A stretch of DNA of 64,000 nucleotides from BQJD01 sp965652415 (lineage in GTDB: Bacteria > Pseudomonadota > Gammaproteobacteria > Arenicellales > CAJQKF01), in NCBI GenBank assembly GCA_965652415.1, contig CBFGVH010000002.1:20260-84259 (forward strand). The letters run 5' to 3'. The notes under the pieces were generated by a model. That model saw only the letters and a program-made list of their open reading frames with translations, was not told where the DNA came from and did not search any database. Both the position numbers and the translations under genes were made by a program. This document shows positions 59,931 through 64,000 of the stretch, in pieces; positions within the stretch are counted from its first letter, which is position 1; each line of letters starts with the position of its first letter.

Positions 59931-60682
59931 GTCGATGACTCCCCGAAACCCGGCACGTGCAGCATTCGCTCCCAGCGGTGCAGGACCCACACCAGCACGG
60001 CCACGATGCCGACGTACGACAGCAGCACCACGTTCATCATGGTGCGCACGTTGAGCACGTCCGACCAGATCTGCGCGCAGACGTAGAGCAGCTCGGGAAC
60101 CGCGATGGCGTAGGCCAGCGTCGTCGTCTTGACAAGGTTGACGAGGTTGGTGCCGAGCGCCGGCAGCGAGATGCGCAGCGCGAGCGGAAGTACGACGTGG
60201 CGATATGCCTGCAGCCGGGTATAGCCGAGCGACTCGGCTGCCTCGACCGTGGTGCGTGATACCGCCTCGACGCCGGAGCGGAATATCTCCACGTTGAGCG
60301 CCCCGGCAAAGAAGGACAAGGCCATGACCGCCCAGCCGAAATTGCTCACCAGCGGCCGCGTCGCGCCGCCGTCGAGCACGACCGGCGGCAGCACCGAGCC
60401 GAGCGCGAAGAAGAAGAAGTAGAGCTGGATCAGCGGCGGCGTGTTGCGGAAGAACGCGATGTATCCGCCGACCAGCCATCGCGCCAGGCGCGAGCGCGCA
60501 CCCTGCGCGGCCGCGCCGAGAACGCCGATGACGAGGGAGAAAACGATGCACAGGACCGACAGCTTGATCGTGACCCAGAGACCCTCGACGAAGCGGCCGC
60601 GGTCGTAGGCGTCGTAGCCGATGGTGAGATTGATGCCGTGTTCACGATGCAGCCAGGTGAACAGCGCTTCGAACTCTTCCAC
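59927..60682 (-). CDS. Polar amino-acid ABC importer, permease (first)
   Basis: A 251-residue HisQ/GlnP-type permease: FVEGLWVTIKLSVLCIVFSLVIGVLGA, then RNTPPLIQLYFFFFALG, the typical family loop, and the coupling loop TVEAAESLGYTRLQAYRHVVLPLALRISLPALGTNLVNLVKTTTLAYAI. It lies 93 nt behind the binding-protein gene and overlaps the second permease. Confidence 0.92.
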   Translation of the reverse strand: MEEFEALFTWLHREHGINLTIGYDAYDRGRFVEGLWVTIKLSVLCIVFSLVIGVLGAAAQGARSRLARWLVGGYIAFFRNTPPLIQLYFFFFALGSVLPPVVLDGGATRPLVSNFGWAVMALSFFAGALNVEIFRSGVEAVSRTTVEAAESLGYTRLQAYRHVVLPLALRISLPALGTNLVNLVKTTTLAYAIAVPELLYVCAQIWSDVLNVRTMMNVVLLSYVGIVAVLVWVLHRWERMLHVPGFGESST

Positions 60683-60775
60683 GATTACGCGCGAACCCGC
60701 CAGGACCCGGGCCGCGGTTTCGGCCCGGGTTGCCGGTCACTTCGCACGCCGCCGGCTGCCCGCATGAAGGCAGGC

Positions 60776-61591
60776 TCAGCCGCCCTTCAGCTTCTCGTGC
60801 ATCTCCATCAGGAACGGATTGTCCTTGATCTCCCACTTGCGGTTCAGCTCGATGAGCTTGCCGCTGGCGTGCCAGTCGGTGGCCGCGTCGCGCACGAAGT
60901 CGCCCCACGGGCCGTTGAGATCGTCCAGGGAAACGGCGACCGCCCATCTCTGAAGGTCCTCCGTTTCAAGCGGCATCTCGTAGTCGGCCCATTGCGGATC
61001 GCTGGCAAGCTGGGACTCGATCCAGGTGTTGTCGTACAGGAAGGCCACGCAGTTGCCGTTGGCGAGCGCCGCCGTCGCCTCGGGAATTCCCGCGAACGCG
61101 ACCAGGTTGGGCGCGTATTCCTGGCTGACCCGGCGGTTGTAATAGGCGCCCTGGATGGCGCACACGTCCTTGCCGCGCAGGTCGTCCCATGCCGCGAGCC
61201 CCGCCGATTTCGGCGCCAGCACGTTGGTGCCGCCGGCATAGTAGTTGGGCTCGATCATGCCCACCGCCTCGCGGCGCTGGGGCGTATCGCCCATGGTGGC
61301 GACGATGATGTCGATGCGCCCCTGCTGGAGGAACTCCATGCGGTTCGAGGCCACCACCGGCACCAGCTCGACCTCGACGCCGAGCCTGTCGGCGAGATCG
61401 TTGACCAGGTCGATCTCGAGACCGACGATGTTGCCGTTGCTGTCGATGAAGCCCCACGGGCGATAGTCGTTCTTGATGCCGGCGACCAGCTTTCCGCGTT
61501 CCTTGATGGTTTCCAGGGTGTCGGCCATCGACGGGCCGGCCGCGACTGCCAGAGCCGCCGCCGACAACGCGAGCGCGATTCGTTTGAGCAT
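60776..61591 (-). CDS. Polar amino-acid ABC importer, periplasmic binding protein
   Basis: A 271-residue SBP family 3 protein with a signal peptide (IALALSAAALAVAAGPSMA). The ligand pocket motifs are GIKNDYRPWGFIDSNGNIVGLEIDLVNDLADRLGVEVELVPV, RIDIIVATMGDTPQRREAVGM and GKDVCAIQGAYYN. The two Cys could form one disulfide. The ligand is a polar amino acid or a similar compound; the exact specificity cannot be read. It heads the operon; a good promoter is upstream at 61696-61725. Confidence 0.92.
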   Translation of the reverse strand: MLKRIALALSAAALAVAAGPSMADTLETIKERGKLVAGIKNDYRPWGFIDSNGNIVGLEIDLVNDLADRLGVEVELVPVVASNRMEFLQQGRIDIIVATMGDTPQRREAVGMIEPNYYAGGTNVLAPKSAGLAAWDDLRGKDVCAIQGAYYNRRVSQEYAPNLVAFAGIPEATAALANGNCVAFLYDNTWIESQLASDPQWADYEMPLETEDLQRWAVAVSLDDLNGPWGDFVRDAATDWHASGKLIELNRKWEIKDNPFLMEMHEKLKGG

Positions 61592-61695
61592 GTTCGTCTC
61601 TCCTCGGTTGGTGAAGATCGTCGTTGTATCGCGGTGACCGGCGCGATCTATCGTCCCGCCCTGCTCGATAGCAGCCGCTTGCCGGGGTCGCGACC

Positions 61696-61725
61696 AGTAT
61701 AGGCACGCGGTCGAGACGCGGTCAA
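61696..61725 (-). promoter_or_regulatory. Sigma-70 promoter of the amino-acid ABC importer operon
   Basis: On the minus strand TTGACC (61725-61720) and TATACT (61701-61696) are 18 bp apart, both 5 of 6 to consensus. Transcription would begin near 61689, giving a leader of about 100 nt before the binding-protein ATG, which has GGAGAG in front. Confidence 0.65.
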
Positions 61726-61792
61726 CGCGCGCCGGGACGCGCTCGACCCGAGGGCCGCTTGCCGCGGTCCGATCCTCGCATGGCGAGCCTGT

Positions 61793-63319
61793 TCAGGAAT
61801 CGAGCACCGCGCGAATCCGGGCCGCCAGCTCCGAACGGCGGTAGGGCTTGACGAGCAGCGGCAGCCGCCCGTGTACGTTGTCGCCGCCGATGGAACCGGC
61901 AAGCGCGAAGCCGGAGGTGAGCAGGGCCTTGAGTCCCGGGCGCAACGAACGCGCCGCCTCCACCAGCTCGGTGCCGTTCAGGCCACCGGGCATGGTCAGG
62001 TCCGTGAACAGCAGATCGACGGCTTCGCCGGATTGCAGAACATTCAGCGCGGCCTCGCCGTCGGGTGCGATGATCACCCGGTATCCGAGATCCTTGAGTT
62101 GTGCGACCACGACTTCGCGCACGTCGGTGTCGTCTTCGGCAACGAGAATCGTCTCGCCGCGCGCAAGCTCACCCGCATCGATGACGGATGATCCACGGGC
62201 CTCGATGGCGTCGGCGTCGGCGGACGCACGCGGCAGGTAGATCCGGACCGTCGTGCCGACACCGACCTCGCTGTATATTCTGACGCCGCCGCTGGACTGG
62301 CTGGCGAATCCGTAGACCATGCTCAGGCCCATGCCGGTGCCCTTCCCCGTCGGCTTGGTGGTGAAGAACGGTTCGAACACATGCGCCGCCGTGTCCGGGT
62401 CCATTCCGGTTCCGGTATCGGAAACCGAGAGGGCGCAATAGTCGCCGGGCGGGATGTCGGTGCCGTGCACACGCACCGGACCGTCGATGCGCACGTTGCC
62501 CGTCTCCACGACCAGGGCGCCGTCGCCGTTCATCGCGTCGCGCGCGTTGAGCGCGAGATTGACCAGCGCGGACTCGAACTGGGTGGGGTCCGCCAGCGTC
62601 TTCCAAAGATCCGGAGCAAGCCGGCTTTCGATCTCGACGCCGTCCCCCAGGGTTCGCTGCAGCAGGGTCATGGTTCCTTCCACCGAGGCGTTCATGTCGA
62701 ACACCCGGGCGCTCAGCGGCTGCTGGCGGGCGAACGCCAGCAACTGGGCGGTCAGGGTCGCGCCACGCAGCGCCGCCTGCTCCACCCTCTCGAGCCGGCG
62801 GCCTGCCTCCGAGTCGTCATCGAGACGCCGCTTCGCCAGCTCCAGGTTGCCGAGGATCACCGAAAGCAGGTTGTTGAAGTCATGGGCGATGCCGCCCGTC
62901 AACTGACCGATGGCCTCGAGCCGCTGCGACTGGGTCTGGCGCCGCTCCATCTCGTAGCGCTCCGTCATGTCGCGGCCGATGAAGAAGTACAGCCCGTCGG
63001 ACTCGAGCCAGACGCCCTTCCAGGATATCGGGACCACGTGGCCGTCCTTGTGCACGTAGCGGCAATCGAAATTGCGTGATTCGCGGTTCCTGCGGGCCAG
63101 GCGCATTTCCTGCCGCGTATGCTCGAGGTCCTCTTCGACCAGGAACTCCCTGGCGTTGCGCCCCAGCATTTCGTGTGCGGCATACCCGAGTATCCGCTCG
63201 CAGCTCGGGCTGACCCGAACGAAGTAACCCTGGCGGTCCACGACCAGAATCAGGTCGAGGGACGTTTCAAAGATCCGCTGGTTGATCCTCGAGTCGGCGG
63301 TGGCCGCGCTGTTCGACAT
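61793..63319 (-). CDS. Hybrid PAS sensor histidine kinase with C-terminal receiver
   Basis: A 508-residue cytoplasmic sensor without membrane segments. PAS domain with PAC (about 14-125: LDLILVVDRQGYFVRVSPSCERILGY; KDGHVVPISWKGVWLESDGLYFFIGRDMTER). HisKA with phospho-acceptor His146 in QLTGGIAHDFNNLL. ATPase domain with N-box LVNLALNARDAM, G1 SDTGTGMD, F-box FEPFFTTK and G2 GTGMGLSMVYGF. Receiver (about 391-505) with acidic pair AEDDTD, phospho-acceptor Asp441 in LLFTDLTMPGG, Thr/Ser in LLTSG and Lys in LLVKPYR. The HDFNN form is that of the hybrid kinases with NtrB-like HisKA. No separate regulator is near, so output probably goes through another protein. Confidence 0.93.
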   Translation of the reverse strand: MSNSAATADSRINQRIFETSLDLILVVDRQGYFVRVSPSCERILGYAAHEMLGRNAREFLVEEDLEHTRQEMRLARRNRESRNFDCRYVHKDGHVVPISWKGVWLESDGLYFFIGRDMTERYEMERRQTQSQRLEAIGQLTGGIAHDFNNLLSVILGNLELAKRRLDDDSEAGRRLERVEQAALRGATLTAQLLAFARQQPLSARVFDMNASVEGTMTLLQRTLGDGVEIESRLAPDLWKTLADPTQFESALVNLALNARDAMNGDGALVVETGNVRIDGPVRVHGTDIPPGDYCALSVSDTGTGMDPDTAAHVFEPFFTTKPTGKGTGMGLSMVYGFASQSSGGVRIYSEVGVGTTVRIYLPRASADADAIEARGSSVIDAGELARGETILVAEDDTDVREVVVAQLKDLGYRVIIAPDGEAALNVLQSGEAVDLLFTDLTMPGGLNGTELVEAARSLRPGLKALLTSGFALAGSIGGDNVHGRLPLLVKPYRRSELAARIRAVLDS

Positions 63320-63523
63320 GCAGTTCCTTGAGTTGCGCCGGATATCGTGCGATCGCGTTCCGCCTCGAATTCGGCAAGAGGCCGCGAACCGTCACATTGT
63401 TTCCGGCGAGTCCCGTTTCCCCCATTTGCCATAGTCCGGCGCCAAAGTGTAGGCCGACCGCCAGCGCCCTGCAACATCCGCGCCGCGCGTCGCACCCCTA
63501 CCTCGGAACAGCTCACCAGTCAA

Positions 63524-63919
63524 CTAACGTACCGGGGGGAAACGCCACCACGCCCACGCGACGACACCTGCGAACACGGTGTACGCCACGGCGAACACCC
63601 ATAGGGGTGCTTCGAAGTAGATCAGGCGCTGGATCCAGTGCACGACGAACCCGGATTCATATCCCGCCTGCCCTGCCCGCTCGCGGAACCAGGACTCGAG
63701 AAGAGTCAGGCCGCAGTATCGATCGAGCCAGGCCTGGACCACCACGATAGCGATGGTTGAAAGGTGTGCCAGGCGAAACCGCAGGTCGTTCACCCAGATC
63801 CAGCCCCGCCGGTTGCCGACGACGATGGCGGCGAGGCCGCCCACGACGAACAGTACGATGGCGAAGTGGAGCAGCAGGACCAGGTCCGCGGCCAGGCGAT
63901 AGGTCGATGCGGCGGTCAT
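63524..63919 (-). CDS. DUF2784 membrane protein
   Basis: A 131-residue inner-membrane protein with four helices: LAADLVLLLHFAIVLFVVGGLAAIVV, LAHLSTIAIVVVQAWL, then GLTLLESWFRERAG, a segment typical of DUF2784, and WVFAVAYTVFAGVVAWAWW. The conserved CGLTLLE motif identifies the family; the function is unknown. ATG 63919. The 204 nt between it and the kinase gene show nothing beyond possible promoter sequence. Confidence 0.88.
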   Translation of the reverse strand: MTAASTYRLAADLVLLLHFAIVLFVVGGLAAIVVGNRRGWIWVNDLRFRLAHLSTIAIVVVQAWLDRYCGLTLLESWFRERAGQAGYESGFVVHWIQRLIYFEAPLWVFAVAYTVFAGVVAWAWWRFPPVR

Positions 63920-64000
63920 CCCGGAAGCCTCCTCGGCGGGCTTCGATACCTGTGCACCTGATTGAAAATGCTGTCCCCGCCCGAAGTCAATGATTCAGGC

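Overview
The window is chromosomal DNA from a free-living, probably facultatively anaerobic, high-GC gammaproteobacterium. The lepA-lepB-DUF4845-rnc-era-recO block, Crp of the Vfr type, yggX, the type IV minor-pilin cluster, ccm System I genes and ubiTUV all point there; a Chromatiales/Ectothiorhodospiraceae-like lineage is a reasonable guess but not proven. I see no insertion sequence, prophage, CRISPR array or rRNA. Genes are tightly packed and many overlap by 4 nt.

Layout. 1-5000: start of thrS behind tRNA-Val(GAC), uvrB, a FimT-like pseudopilin, tRNA-Asn(GTT), two small unknown genes. 5191-19875: a Crp-type regulator lies divergently to a zinc-ribbon/class III cyclase/AAA-ATPase/TPR protein. 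The cyclase gene heads an overlapping operon with a YcaO enzyme, a TfuA-like protein and a cytoplasmic HELGH gluzincin peptidase. A protein ending in RAAASS/RAAAAS hexapeptide repeats follows, then a secreted Gly-rich protein and, facing them, a four-gene TolC-HlyD-ABC (MacAB-like) exporter. This looks like a ribosomal-peptide (possibly peptide-thioamide) system with its own signalling, processing and export genes, and is the most interesting part of the window.

20155-28275: outer-membrane protein, ATP-grasp enzyme, an odd A-type Fe-S carrier, yggX, and the recO/era/rnc/lepB/lepA housekeeping block. 28692-34330: ccmCDEFGHI cytochrome c maturation genes, without ccmA or ccmB. 34378-39761: a Dnr/Anr-class regulator with an FNR-type box in front, argD, a GlcG-like protein and minor pilins pilVWXE. 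39876-45903: an old-yellow-enzyme-like oxidoreductase overlapping an acyl-CoA ligase, a porin-like protein, a periplasmic histidine phosphatase and a TTC38-type TPR protein.

45944-51489: a 1260-residue SARP/BTAD-ATPase regulator, divergent from a small ORF overlapping a MATE exporter. The promoter regions of the TTC38 gene and of the small ORF/MATE unit share 11-bp-phased TTGACG repeats and the same downstream spacing, suggesting a small SARP regulon. 51490-54254: a near-consensus Crp palindrome in front of a probable terminated small RNA, then an FNR/Anr box directly before ubiTUV (O2-independent ubiquinone synthesis). 54418-64000: an isocitrate-lyase/PEP-mutase-family enzyme with a TRAP transporter, a complete polar-amino-acid ABC importer, a hybrid PAS histidine kinase and a DUF2784 membrane protein.

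Together the regulators (Crp, Dnr-like, cyclase-ATPase, SARP), ubiTUV, the ccm genes and the transporters suggest an organism switching between oxic and anoxic respiration and scavenging organic and amino acids.
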